From positions 69,944 through 133,943 of the forward strand of contig JAEZZM010000044.1 of assembly GCA_023418575.1 (NCBI GenBank): 64,000 bases of DNA. Direction: 5' to 3'. This stretch comes from Actinomycetes bacterium (GTDB lineage Bacteria > Actinomycetota > Coriobacteriia > Coriobacteriales > JAEZZM01). Shown here in pieces: positions 54,343-63,149 of the stretch. A program made the translations under genes and the position numbers. How positions within the stretch are numbered: the stretch's first letter is position 1; each line of letters starts with the position of its first letter. The notes beneath the pieces are model-generated. The model was given only the letters and a program-made list of their open reading frames with translations. It did not search any database and was not told the origin of the DNA.

Positions 54343-54388
54343 AGCTTCTCCTTCAAAATTAAGCACCGCTACCAGCTTGTCCTTTGTC

Positions 54389-55087
54389 TTAAGCACTTAA
54401 AATAAACTCATAAAGGGCATAGGCTGCCACCAGCATGATGAGGTCATATAAGCCGCCCATGGCCAAAGAGCGCCAAAACTCTGCTTCAAAACCTTCTACA
54501 GCTAAAAGCACCATGGTATTTGAAGCAACACAGGAATATATAAGAGGAAAAATAAGAGGTACCATTAAAAGGGATAAGAGTATCTCTTTATTTTTTCCTT
54601 CTAAGGTTAAGCTTGCCAAAAAGGTTCCCACACCCGCAATCCCCAGGCTTCCCACAATAAGAGGCAAGATAAATAAGAACAGATTAATATGCAGCTCTTG
54701 ACCGCTTAAAAAGAAAAAGAAAAAAAGCGGTACTGATATAAGCTCAATAAGCAGCAAATAGATAAAATTGGCACTCATTTTAGCCAGAAAAATAACCGGA
54801 CGCTCTATAGGAGACATAAGCAGGGCATCAATACAGCGCGTTTCTATTTCAAAACCAAAGCTTCTATGTAAAGCAAGTAGTGAGGTAAAAAGGATAAGAA
54901 CCCAAAGTAACCCTGAAGCAACTGATATGATATCAAAGCTTGTATCAGCCTGTGAAAGTGCCGCTCCATAGATAGCCAAGACCAAGACTGCATACACCAG
55001 CATAGAAGTCAAAATCTCTTTGGTTTTAAGCTCTCTTAGTAAATCTTTTTTAAGGAGAACCATAAAGCTTTTTGCAAAAGACATCAT
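54389..55087 (-). CDS. ccmB: Heme exporter permease CcmB
   Basis: Membrane subunit of the CcmAB transporter. The 232 residues contain six hydrophobic segments; the N-terminal cytoplasmic piece LLKKDLLRELKTKEIL and the stretch FEIETRCIDALLMSPIERP are characteristic. It starts with tandem ATG codons at 55087, two bases after the ccmA stop. Known role: with CcmA it releases holo-CcmE from CcmCD rather than moving heme itself. Confidence 0.94.
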   Translation of the reverse strand: MMSFAKSFMVLLKKDLLRELKTKEILTSMLVYAVLVLAIYGAALSQADTSFDIISVASGLLWVLILFTSLLALHRSFGFEIETRCIDALLMSPIERPVIFLAKMSANFIYLLLIELISVPLFFFFFLSGQELHINLFLFILPLIVGSLGIAGVGTFLASLTLEGKNKEILLSLLMVPLIFPLIYSCVASNTMVLLAVEGFEAEFWRSLAMGGLYDLIMLVAAYALYEFILSA

Positions 55088-55089
55088 AG

Positions 55090-55872
55090 CTATACCCCGT
55101 GCACCAAAGAAGCTTTATAGCTTCTATAAAACTCTGGCCAAGATTGCTCTTTTTTAACAGGATCTTGCTCTATATCTACCAACTGAGCCTTGCCATATGC
55201 TTTAAGCATAAGGATTTTATCGGCATGCTTATATGCAAGCTCTATATCATGTGAAACCATCACAACGGTGCAATTTGCATCAAGTTGAGTAAGTAAGGCG
55301 CTCATTTGCTGAGTTGCATAGGGGTCAAGTCCTGCATAAGGTTCGTCTAATAATAAAAGCTCTGGCTCAAGAATAAGACAGCGAGCAAAACTTAGGCGCT
55401 GCTTCATGCCTTGAGAAAACTCTTTTACTTGATCATGCGCTCTATGCTCAAGATTAAGCTGGCTTAGCAAATCATAAATGCGTTCTTCTCGCGCTTGAGC
55501 ATCTGCCAAAAAGGCTTTTTTGCCCACTTTTATCTGCTCTTGCACCGCAGGGCTTGTAGCGTGAAGTTCTGCATAAAAAGCAAGGTTTTCATAAGCACTT
55601 AAGTCAGGGTATAAAAAACTTGCATGAGAAAGCAGGGCTATTTTAGAACGCAAGATATCAGCCTCTTGTGTAGCCTTATAAGATAAGATTTCTAATTCAC
55701 CAGAACTTGGCTGTTCAAGCAGGGCAAGAAGCCGTAAAAGCGTAGACTTTCCAGCCCCATTGGGACCCACAATAGCCAAAAAGCTTCCCTCCTCCAAAGA
55801 AAAGCTTAAAGGCTCTAGTGCCTGCTTTATTCCATATGATTTTGATAGCTCATCTAGTTTTAAGGCGTACAC
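55090..55872 (-). CDS. ccmA: Cytochrome c biogenesis ATP-binding protein CcmA
   Basis: ABC ATPase of the CcmABCD complex. Walker A GPNGAGKST (about 36-44), signature FSQGMKQRLSFAR and Walker B LLLLDEPYAGLD are intact in 260 residues, longer than E. coli CcmA because of an insertion of about 30 residues after the Q-loop (EQIKVGKKAFLADAQAREER). The start is GTG at 55872 behind AGGAG. It is 10 bases downstream of ccmF. Confidence 0.93.
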   Translation of the reverse strand: MYALKLDELSKSYGIKQALEPLSFSLEEGSFLAIVGPNGAGKSTLLRLLALLEQPSSGELEILSYKATQEADILRSKIALLSHASFLYPDLSAYENLAFYAELHATSPAVQEQIKVGKKAFLADAQAREERIYDLLSQLNLEHRAHDQVKEFSQGMKQRLSFARCLILEPELLLLDEPYAGLDPYATQQMSALLTQLDANCTVVMVSHDIELAYKHADKILMLKAYGKAQLVDIEQDPVKKEQSWPEFYRSYKASLVHGV

Positions 55873-55882
55873 CCACCTGCTC

Positions 55883-58027
55883 CTATACCTTAAGGTAGTG
55901 TCGTTTTGGCCAGGCAGCTAAGATACCTGCAAGTATCAAGCATATCATTCCTGCCCATACCAAGTTAATGAGCGGATTAATTTTAATTGTGAGCACTAAG
56001 TCATTATTAGCCGAATAGCCTTGGAAGGCTACAAATAAATCCTCATGTAAACGCTGATATACCGCCGCATTTAAGAACTGCTGTCCTCGTTTATCAGATG
56101 GAACAACAATGTTGGGACTAAGCTCTGCAAGCTTTTTCTCGCCCTGCAATACCTCAAAATAGGTGGTAAAGTAGGCATCCTTTTTCATCATGCTCTTATT
56201 TGAGCCAAGATATTTAAGCTCATAATCTCCCACCTGGGTTATTTGCCCGGGTGTATCGGCAATAGTAATTACCTTTTCTTGTACATACATGGCAGAACCC
56301 ACAAAGCCCACAAGCATCATACCCATGGCAAAATGAGCAAGATAACCACCAGCCTGGGCGGGAGCTTTTTTAAATAAAAGATAGAGAGCTTTGAAGGGAG
56401 ACTCCCCTTTGTGCTTCATGCGGCCAAGCACACCCTTAACAAGAATTGATAATGAAATCATCATGAGCAGACAGCCCACAAAGAGTGCTGCAAGCGCCAG
56501 AGCATGATAATAAAACTCAAGACCTTGCTCTGCCAAGAGCTCAGCTGCTTCTGCCCCCTCTTGCATAGTTGCCGTATATATGGGAGCAAGATGCTTGACA
56601 TAAAAGAACGCAAAAGCTGCAAAAAGAACAAGTGTTGCAATAAAGGGCTTAATGAAGTGTGCGATAAAATCTTTTGCCTTAGTATGCTTCCAAGCAAGCA
56701 AGGGGCATAAAGCCGCCAAAAGAAGCAGGAACAGACCCACGGGGCGCGCAACAGCATTATAAGCGCCTGTTCCAATAGCAGATCCGCCCAATGGCAGGGC
56801 AGTTGGGAGAGCAGGGGCTAAGGTGAGATACGCAAGCACCACCGTTGAGCACAATAAAATTACATTGGTTAAAAAGTAACTACCATTTTTACTTAAAAGC
56901 GAATCAAATTCTAAGGTATCTTTAAGCTCTTTAAATCTAAAAACGCATGCTAGCAGACAGGCTATAAAGCAGCCTATCATCATAAGTAGGAAAAATACGG
57001 TAGAGACCTTATCGTCAGCAAAAGCGTGTACCGATTGAACTAAGCCCGAACGAGTAATGAAGGTTCCCAAAACCACACAGATAAAGCTTAGTGTTGCCAT
57101 CCAAACTGTCCAGCTTTTAAGACCTGACTTTTTGGTATAGACACTCATGCTGTGAATGAAGGCCGTGGCGCACAACCATGATAGCAGGGAGGCATTTTCT
57201 ACTGCATCCCAGCCCCAATAGCCGCCCCAGCCCAAGACCACATAGGCCCAAACTGCACCAAGGCCAATACCTATGCTTAAAAATACCCAGGCAAATAAGG
57301 TTATGCGCTGACAAAAAGATATCCACAAAGCTGAAAGCTGATTTTCAATAAGCGCAGCCAAAGCATAGGCAAAAGGAATGGTCAGACCAGCATAACCAAC
57401 AAAGAGCGCAGGAGGATGCAAGACCATAGCCCAATGCTCAAGCAGCTTATTCATACCCCACATACTTGCAAGTGCATTTAGACTGCCATCAGGATTAAGA
57501 TATTCTGCTGGAGTTGCGTGGAAAGGGTTATTGGTCTCAGAAAAAATTAAGGTGGCGATAAAAGAGCAGAGGATTATTTGCGCAATAGCTAAAGCAGATA
57601 GGTTTAAGAGTTGAGCCTTGGGCTCTTTTGCTTCCTGATCTTGAAAGCGATGATATGCGACCCAACAAATATATAAGGAGATAAGCCAGGTCCAAAAAAG
57701 CAGCGAGCCTTGTCTTCCTCCCCATAAACCCGATAAGAGATAGAGCCATTGCATGGATCCTGGGTCATTGGGATAATTTTGTGCCACATACTCCATAGTC
57801 ATATCAGCTCTAAAAAAGCCTGAGCTAATAATGCCAACACAGACGGTCAAGAGAAGTGCGCTTACAAATAAGGCCAAAATACCCAGATTAGAATATGACT
57901 CAGAGCTAGTGGGCTTAGCCCCAACTATAAGCTGTTTTGTTCGCTGTCTGCCGATAATAAGCAAAAACACAGCAGACAAGGCCACCACAAAACTAAGCGA
58001 CAGGACAACAAAACCTATAGATGCCAT
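55883..58027 (-). CDS. ccmF: Cytochrome c heme lyase subunit CcmF
   Basis: Attaches heme to apocytochrome c with help from CcmE. The 714 residues have about 14-15 membrane helices, WGGRQGSLLFW near 102-112, the WWD motif WGGYWGWDAVENASL (about 267-281) and a C-terminal soluble loop before the last helix. The layout is that of full-length system I CcmF. ATG at 58027. In E. coli it works with CcmH; no ccmH or ccmG gene accompanies it here. Confidence 0.95.
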   Translation of the reverse strand: MASIGFVVLSLSFVVALSAVFLLIIGRQRTKQLIVGAKPTSSESYSNLGILALFVSALLLTVCVGIISSGFFRADMTMEYVAQNYPNDPGSMQWLYLLSGLWGGRQGSLLFWTWLISLYICWVAYHRFQDQEAKEPKAQLLNLSALAIAQIILCSFIATLIFSETNNPFHATPAEYLNPDGSLNALASMWGMNKLLEHWAMVLHPPALFVGYAGLTIPFAYALAALIENQLSALWISFCQRITLFAWVFLSIGIGLGAVWAYVVLGWGGYWGWDAVENASLLSWLCATAFIHSMSVYTKKSGLKSWTVWMATLSFICVVLGTFITRSGLVQSVHAFADDKVSTVFFLLMMIGCFIACLLACVFRFKELKDTLEFDSLLSKNGSYFLTNVILLCSTVVLAYLTLAPALPTALPLGGSAIGTGAYNAVARPVGLFLLLLAALCPLLAWKHTKAKDFIAHFIKPFIATLVLFAAFAFFYVKHLAPIYTATMQEGAEAAELLAEQGLEFYYHALALAALFVGCLLMMISLSILVKGVLGRMKHKGESPFKALYLLFKKAPAQAGGYLAHFAMGMMLVGFVGSAMYVQEKVITIADTPGQITQVGDYELKYLGSNKSMMKKDAYFTTYFEVLQGEKKLAELSPNIVVPSDKRGQQFLNAAVYQRLHEDLFVAFQGYSANNDLVLTIKINPLINLVWAGMICLILAGILAAWPKRHYLKV

Positions 58028-58055
58028 ATACTCCCTCTTACAATACTTGGCGCAG

Positions 58056-58739
58056 CTATGCGCGCTTACCTAAATCTGTATCAATTGCAGCGTCTGTAGC
58101 CTTAAAGCTTCCATCTGCCTGAAGGCTCCCTGTAAGCACCACAGCAACACCGTCCGTAAACTCAGTAGAAAGCGCTCCATCAAAATACACATCAATGCTT
58201 GCACCTTGTGACTCAATAATCATGCGTGGTTTACCAGAGCCAAGAGGGCTCATTGAATTATTTACAATATAGCCCGCAAGCTTGCATTCTTTGTCTTGCA
58301 TAGATGCAGCAGAATCTACAAGATTCTTAACAGTGAGAGCGCCTTGGGCACTTTCATATTTAGATGGACACTTTGTTACCAACTGCTTGGCCTCAAGTGT
58401 CCCGTCTTTATAGGTGCCTGTACAGATAGCCACAATGCCATCTCCAAAGGTTGCAGGCAGAGCCCCGCCATAAGCCACCTTAAGCTCTCCGCTATCACTG
58501 GTGCCGGGTTCTGGTTCAAGCTCAAACAGAGCTACAGAACCATCAGCCTTAAGACTTTGAGCCTTAACAGCACCTGAAACCTGTATCTTTTTACCCTCAT
58601 ATTGAGTATTACCCTGCAACTGAGCCAACTTTAATGCCTTGGACGAACCGCCTGAGCCAATAAAGGTAAAAAAGCCCAGCATAAGCATGACGATAAGTAA
58701 GGAGGCAATATAAAGACGCTTTTTTGCCTTAGTATTCAT
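58056..58739 (-). CDS. ccmE: CcmE heme chaperone with Cys-type motif and duplicated OB-like domain
   Basis: Periplasmic-side heme carrier anchored by one helix (about 9-27). A first OB-like domain (about 50-129) ends in CPSKY (124-128), where a cysteine replaces the usual heme-binding histidine of HxxxY; this CxxxY form is known from archaea and Desulfovibrio. A second stretch (about 151-222) repeats the pattern: YGGALPATFGDGIVAICTG matches YFDGALSTEFTDGVAVVLTG, but it ends without Cys, His or Tyr. At 227 residues it is well over the usual 150-160. It opens the ccm-heme operon. ATG at 58739. Confidence 0.9.
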   Translation of the reverse strand: MNTKAKKRLYIASLLIVMLMLGFFTFIGSGGSSKALKLAQLQGNTQYEGKKIQVSGAVKAQSLKADGSVALFELEPEPGTSDSGELKVAYGGALPATFGDGIVAICTGTYKDGTLEAKQLVTKCPSKYESAQGALTVKNLVDSAASMQDKECKLAGYIVNNSMSPLGSGKPRMIIESQGASIDVYFDGALSTEFTDGVAVVLTGSLQADGSFKATDAAIDTDLGKRA

Positions 58740-58919
58740 GATTTGCTACCTCTCCCCAATAGCTTAAATACTAATGATCTACTAGCTCTACAAAAAATTC
58801 AGTGCTATTTGCAATCAAAAGGAATAGCTTTAGAGCTTTTAGGCCCCTCATTACAGCCCGTTGAGGCTCCCCTAAAGCTCCTATAAGAGCCCTATGAAGC
58901 CAATCTTCACTTCGATCTT

Positions 58920-59705
58920 TTACACATCAAGCTTGAGGCGCTTAGCAATGCTATACAGACCATAGATGGTAAGATCTTGATCAACCACATCAAAAATAGC
59001 GGTAAATTTACTGATCAAATGTGCCATGCCACCCGTTGCAATGATAATGCAATCAGAAGATGTGCTCTCCCCTAAACTCTCTTTAATACGCGCTACCAAA
59101 CCCTCTACCTGAGCTGCTGCACCATATAAAATGCCAGATCTTAGGGCTTCTTGAGTAGACTTACCAATTACATCTTGAGGAGCCTCTAGTTGCACCGTAG
59201 ACAGACGGGCTGCTTTTTCAAATAAAGCCCTTAGTGAAATGTCAACGCCGGGGCTTATCGTCCCCCCGCAGTATCGTGCCTGCCTATCAATAACGTCTAT
59301 GTTGGTAGCGGTCCCAAAATCAACAATAATAGCTGGTGCGTGATAGCGCTCAAGGGCTGCAATAGCATTTGCAATTCTATCGGCCCCAATTTGTTTTGGT
59401 TCAGGATAATTATAAGCTAAACCAAGGTCTAGGCCACCCTCAACTGACACAATTTCTGTTGATGTCATGTCTTTACAAACAACTTTCCATGTAATTGCCA
59501 GATCAGGAACGACTGTTGCTAGCACCATAGCCCTGATTTGCTCTGACTCTAGCTGGGAAAATTGAATACAAGCAAGAAGTTTTGCCCGCAGCTCATCTTT
59601 GGTAATACGGGCCTCTGTCCTAATGCGCCAGCGGGTGAGCAAGTCTCCGTCCTTAAAAGCCCCAATAACGGTATTACTATTGCCTACATCTATTACAAGA
59701 ATCAC
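58920..59705 (-). CDS. coaX: Type III pantothenate kinase
   Basis: Phosphorylates pantothenate, first step of CoA synthesis. The 261-residue ASKHA-fold protein has the N-terminal phosphate motif IDVGNSNTVIG, VDFGTATNIDV near 118-128 and the GGTISPGVDIS motif near 142-152. The start is GTG at 59705. It is divergent from the response regulator gene and unrelated to the ccm operon that follows downstream. Confidence 0.95.
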   Translation of the reverse strand: MILVIDVGNSNTVIGAFKDGDLLTRWRIRTEARITKDELRAKLLACIQFSQLESEQIRAMVLATVVPDLAITWKVVCKDMTSTEIVSVEGGLDLGLAYNYPEPKQIGADRIANAIAALERYHAPAIIVDFGTATNIDVIDRQARYCGGTISPGVDISLRALFEKAARLSTVQLEAPQDVIGKSTQEALRSGILYGAAAQVEGLVARIKESLGESTSSDCIIIATGGMAHLISKFTAIFDVVDQDLTIYGLYSIAKRLKLDV

Positions 59706-59827
59706 AATCTTTAAATCTTTCTCATATGAGGCCTACTGCAGAATAAGCCTACTGCATGATACACTATTAGAGATCTTATAATACTCTAGAAAGAAGCTCA
59801 TTTAGCTTAGATACCAAGGATTTCATT

Positions 59828-60553
59828 ATGAGTACCGAGCACGCACATATTCTTGTTGTAGACGATGAACCCTCCATACTTGAGCTTATAAGTTATAGCC
59901 TTAAACGCCAAGGTTTCATGGTTAGCTGCGCTAGCGATGGAGATCAAGCTTTTGAACTTATCACAAAACACAGCTTTGATCTTGCTATCTTAGACATCAT
60001 GCTGCCAGGTTTAGATGGTTTTGAGCTCTGCAAGAAGATACGATCACGCTCACAGATGCCGCTCATCTTTGTATCTGCTAAAGACAGTGAAATTGACAAA
60101 GTTGTTGGTCTTGAGCTAGGTGCCGATGACTACCTGAGCAAACCCTTTGGTATGAGAGAACTCCTGGCCCGTGTTAAGGCTTTACTTAGACGCAGCGAAC
60201 AAGCTGAGCTCTTACTTCAATCCAAACAACAAGACCAAAGCAAGCCTGAAATATGCAGCGTCTCTGGTATTAGCATCTCTGAGAAGCAGCATGAGGCTTG
60301 GTTTGCCGATACAAGCTTAGAGCTTACCCCCCGAGAATTTGAGCTCTTGTTATATCTTATGAAGGAAGCCGGCAAGGTATTAAGCCGTGAGGATCTTTTG
60401 CGCACAAGCTGGGAGTGGAAATATATTGTAGAGACCAAAACGGTTGACACTCATATAAAGCGTCTGCGCGACAAACTAAAGCGTGCAGGAGCAGATCCTG
60501 GACTTATTGAGACGGTGCGCGGTTATGGCTACCGCTTTAAGTTAGAAGGATAG
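59828..60553 (+). CDS. OmpR/PhoB-family response regulator
   Basis: DNA-binding response regulator, 241 residues. The receiver domain has acidic residues 12-13 in VVDDEPS, the phosphoacceptor Asp56 in AILDIMLPG and Lys about 107 in DDYLSKPFG. A winged-helix domain (about 140-238) carries LTPREFELL and the recognition helix DTHIKRLRDKL. ATG at 59828 has AAGGA seven bases upstream. The kinase gene starts six bases after it. Target genes are unknown. Confidence 0.94.
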   Translation: MSTEHAHILVVDDEPSILELISYSLKRQGFMVSCASDGDQAFELITKHSFDLAILDIMLPGLDGFELCKKIRSRSQMPLIFVSAKDSEIDKVVGLELGADDYLSKPFGMRELLARVKALLRRSEQAELLLQSKQQDQSKPEICSVSGISISEKQHEAWFADTSLELTPREFELLLYLMKEAGKVLSREDLLRTSWEWKYIVETKTVDTHIKRLRDKLKRAGADPGLIETVRGYGYRFKLEG

Positions 60554-60559
60554 TCCTTT

Positions 60560-61633
60560 ATGCCTCGGCACAATAAAAGCCTTTCAAGCTCTTATGCAAG
60601 CGCCCTGGGGCTCACCATAGCTTTGGTTATAGCCCTTCCTTTAGCCTTTACCTTTGCGCGCCTTGAGCACCCTCTTTACAAGGCCTTGGTCTTCTGTGCA
60701 CTGATTGCTTTTTTCTATGTACTTGCTGTTGCCATAGCTGAACGCATGTCAAAACCTATAAGGATACTGGCACATCAGGCAAAAACACTGGTAAATCATG
60801 GTAAACTTGAGCAGATTCATTTTGAAGTAGAACATGCTCCCATAGAAATTAGAGAGCTTGCACAATCCCTTAATTCCTTATCGCAAGAATTAGAACAAAC
60901 TGCCCTTCAAGCACAAAACAATGAGCAATTACAAAAGCGCTTTGTAAGTGATGTTTCTCATGAGCTTAAAACCCCGTTAACTGCCATTAAAGGCACGGCC
61001 GAGCTCTTACTTGATGATCCAGAAATGCCCCTGGAAGACCGAGAGCATTTTTTACAGATTATTGCCAAGGAAGCCGAGCGCTTGAACAAAATGGCACAAG
61101 ACCTTCTTTGCCTCACCCGCATAGAAGAAAGCAGCCTTAAACTTGATGAGCTTAAGAGCTGCTCTGTCTTATCGATTGCCAAAAAGGCCCAAGAAAATTG
61201 TCAAAGCCTGCTTGATGAGCGCCAGGTACAGGTGGTCATTAGTGGAACAGACGGGCTTATACATGCAGAAGAATCCTTGCTGTTGCAGGTGTTTATCAAC
61301 CTTATAGAAAACGCTAGCCGTTTTTCTCCCCCTAAGTCTTGTATCGATATACAAAGCCATATTATTCATGCCAACTCAAAAGAGGCACGGCTTGTAATAA
61401 GTATAAAAGATGAAGGTCCTGGCTTTGGAGATTTGGATCCTCAACTACTCTTTAAGCGTTTTTATCAGAATAACCCCAGCAGAGCTAAGGGACATAACTT
61501 TGAGCTCAGCTCTGGTACAGGCTTGGGTTTGTCAATAGTCCAGTCTATAGTACTGGCGCATGCTGGCACCATTGAAGCCTATAATAATGCCGATAAGGGC
61601 GCGTGCTTTACCTTAAGCTTTCCATTAGTTTAA
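60560..61633 (+). CDS. Sensor histidine kinase with minimal membrane sensor
   Basis: Partner of the upstream response regulator. The 357 residues comprise two membrane helices (about 14-33 and 40-60) joined by only about six residues, a HAMP-like linker, HisKA with His134 in DVSHELKTPLTAIKG and a HATPase domain with N (INLIENASRFSP), G1 (DEGPGF) and G2 (GTGLGLSIV) boxes. With almost no outer loop it is likely an intramembrane sensor or uses a partner protein. It resembles PhoR/WalK-type kinases. ATG at 60560. Confidence 0.93.
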   Translation: MPRHNKSLSSSYASALGLTIALVIALPLAFTFARLEHPLYKALVFCALIAFFYVLAVAIAERMSKPIRILAHQAKTLVNHGKLEQIHFEVEHAPIEIRELAQSLNSLSQELEQTALQAQNNEQLQKRFVSDVSHELKTPLTAIKGTAELLLDDPEMPLEDREHFLQIIAKEAERLNKMAQDLLCLTRIEESSLKLDELKSCSVLSIAKKAQENCQSLLDERQVQVVISGTDGLIHAEESLLLQVFINLIENASRFSPPKSCIDIQSHIIHANSKEARLVISIKDEGPGFGDLDPQLLFKRFYQNNPSRAKGHNFELSSGTGLGLSIVQSIVLAHAGTIEAYNNADKGACFTLSFPLV

Positions 61634-61725
61634 TGTTTCAGCTTCCGATAAGCCCGCACAGATTAACTGCGATTTAATATGCTGCCAGCTGTTCTTGGCC
61701 GCTCTTTGCTGTTTCTTGCTAGATC

Positions 61726-63111
61726 TTAGATCCTCCAAGCAGTCCCATAGCGCTCTTCTTCTGACACAACAGCGTCCATACCAGCATCTCTTAGCCTTTG
61801 CTCAAGCTCTTGTTTGGGCATAAGATCTAACAGTGGTTTAATGACAAAGTCTCGCTCTGCAAGCGCGGGGTGAGGTAGGATCAAACGCGGCTTGGCGTGA
61901 AGCTCATGGGCATAAAAAATAAGATCTAAATCAAGGCTGCGTGGTCCATCTTTTATAAGACGCTGGCGCCCAAAGCTTTGCTCTAGATCTAAGAGCTTTT
62001 CAATTAAAACAAGGGCAGGAAGCGCTGTAGAGAGTTTAGCAACAGCATTTATAAAAAGACCCTGTTCTTCATAATAAGCAGGCTTTGATTGATAAAGACT
62101 GCTAAGTTCTAAGGCTCTTGTTAAGGGCAGCTCATCAAAGCTCTTATATGCCTTGAGTACTATATCTTGAGGTTCAAGTAGACCGTAGTTCTCATGATTA
62201 AAAGCTAGATTAGAGCCTAGAGCCACATACACTATTTTTTCTTGTGTATAAGATAATTGTGAGGCACAAAAGGCTTGAAAAAAACTTTTGGGGCTATGAA
62301 CTCTTACCATATTAGCCCCTTGATAGCAGGCTTCTAAGCTTAATACAGCAGAACAAAGATCTCGCTCTTTAGGATTAGCAATGCCACTAAGCTCAGAAAC
62401 AAAACGGTTTCTTGAAACCGATTCTAAAACAGGATAAGGGCTAGCGGCAAAGCGCTCAAAAGACGACTGCAGGGCGGCATCATGAAGATCACGCTTACCA
62501 AAACCAGGGCCTGGATCAATCATGATACGTGTGCTATCTACACCCAGACCTTCTAGGCTTTTAGCTTGCCTCATAAGATAATCATAAACTTCTTGCACCA
62601 CATCATCATAATAAACTTCTTCTTGCATAGTTTTAGGAGTACCACGCATATGCATAAGAATTAAGCCACAGTCCTTCTCTGCTGCAAGCGCTTGCATCTC
62701 AGGAGAAGAAAAGCCGCTCACATCATTTATAATGCAGGCACCAGCCTCCAAAGCCAGAGCTGCGGTTTGTGCATTTCTGGTATCTATAGAAATGATTGCC
62801 TGAGGTAGCCTCTGTTTTATCGCCTTAATTATTGGGATGACACGCTCTTGCTCCTCCTTGGGGTCAACAGCACTTGATCCAGGGCGTGTGGACTCTCCTC
62901 CTATATCAATAATATCTGCACCTTCGTCTAACATACGCAGGGCAGCATTACATGCATCCTCAATCTTGGGATAAGAGCCTCCATCACTAAATGAATCAGG
63001 CGTTGCATTTAAAACAGCCATAATAAGCGGGCGCTCTAAGGAAAGCTTATAGTTAGCACAGTGCCAATATTTAGCCCTAGAAGCCTGGGCTGCCTCCAAG
63101 ATCTGACGCAT
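61726..63111 (-). CDS. folP-folK: Dihydropteroate synthase / HPPK fusion (FolP-FolK)
   Basis: Two steps of folate synthesis in one 461-residue chain. The N-terminal DHPS (about 25-285) has MAVLNATPDSFSDGG, DIGGESTRPGS, NDVSG and IDPGPGFGK. The C-terminal HPPK (about 292-455) starts VYVALGSNL and has SFGRQRLIKDGPRSLDLDLIFY. Fusions usually put HPPK first; here it is second. Dihydroneopterin aldolase (folB), which often sits between them, is missing from the window. ATG at 63111. folE lies just upstream. Confidence 0.94.
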   Translation of the reverse strand: MRQILEAAQASRAKYWHCANYKLSLERPLIMAVLNATPDSFSDGGSYPKIEDACNAALRMLDEGADIIDIGGESTRPGSSAVDPKEEQERVIPIIKAIKQRLPQAIISIDTRNAQTAALALEAGACIINDVSGFSSPEMQALAAEKDCGLILMHMRGTPKTMQEEVYYDDVVQEVYDYLMRQAKSLEGLGVDSTRIMIDPGPGFGKRDLHDAALQSSFERFAASPYPVLESVSRNRFVSELSGIANPKERDLCSAVLSLEACYQGANMVRVHSPKSFFQAFCASQLSYTQEKIVYVALGSNLAFNHENYGLLEPQDIVLKAYKSFDELPLTRALELSSLYQSKPAYYEEQGLFINAVAKLSTALPALVLIEKLLDLEQSFGRQRLIKDGPRSLDLDLIFYAHELHAKPRLILPHPALAERDFVIKPLLDLMPKQELEQRLRDAGMDAVVSEEERYGTAWRI

Positions 63112-63149
63112 AGCCTACCTCCAGTAGATAAGGCAATCAAGAACCACTC

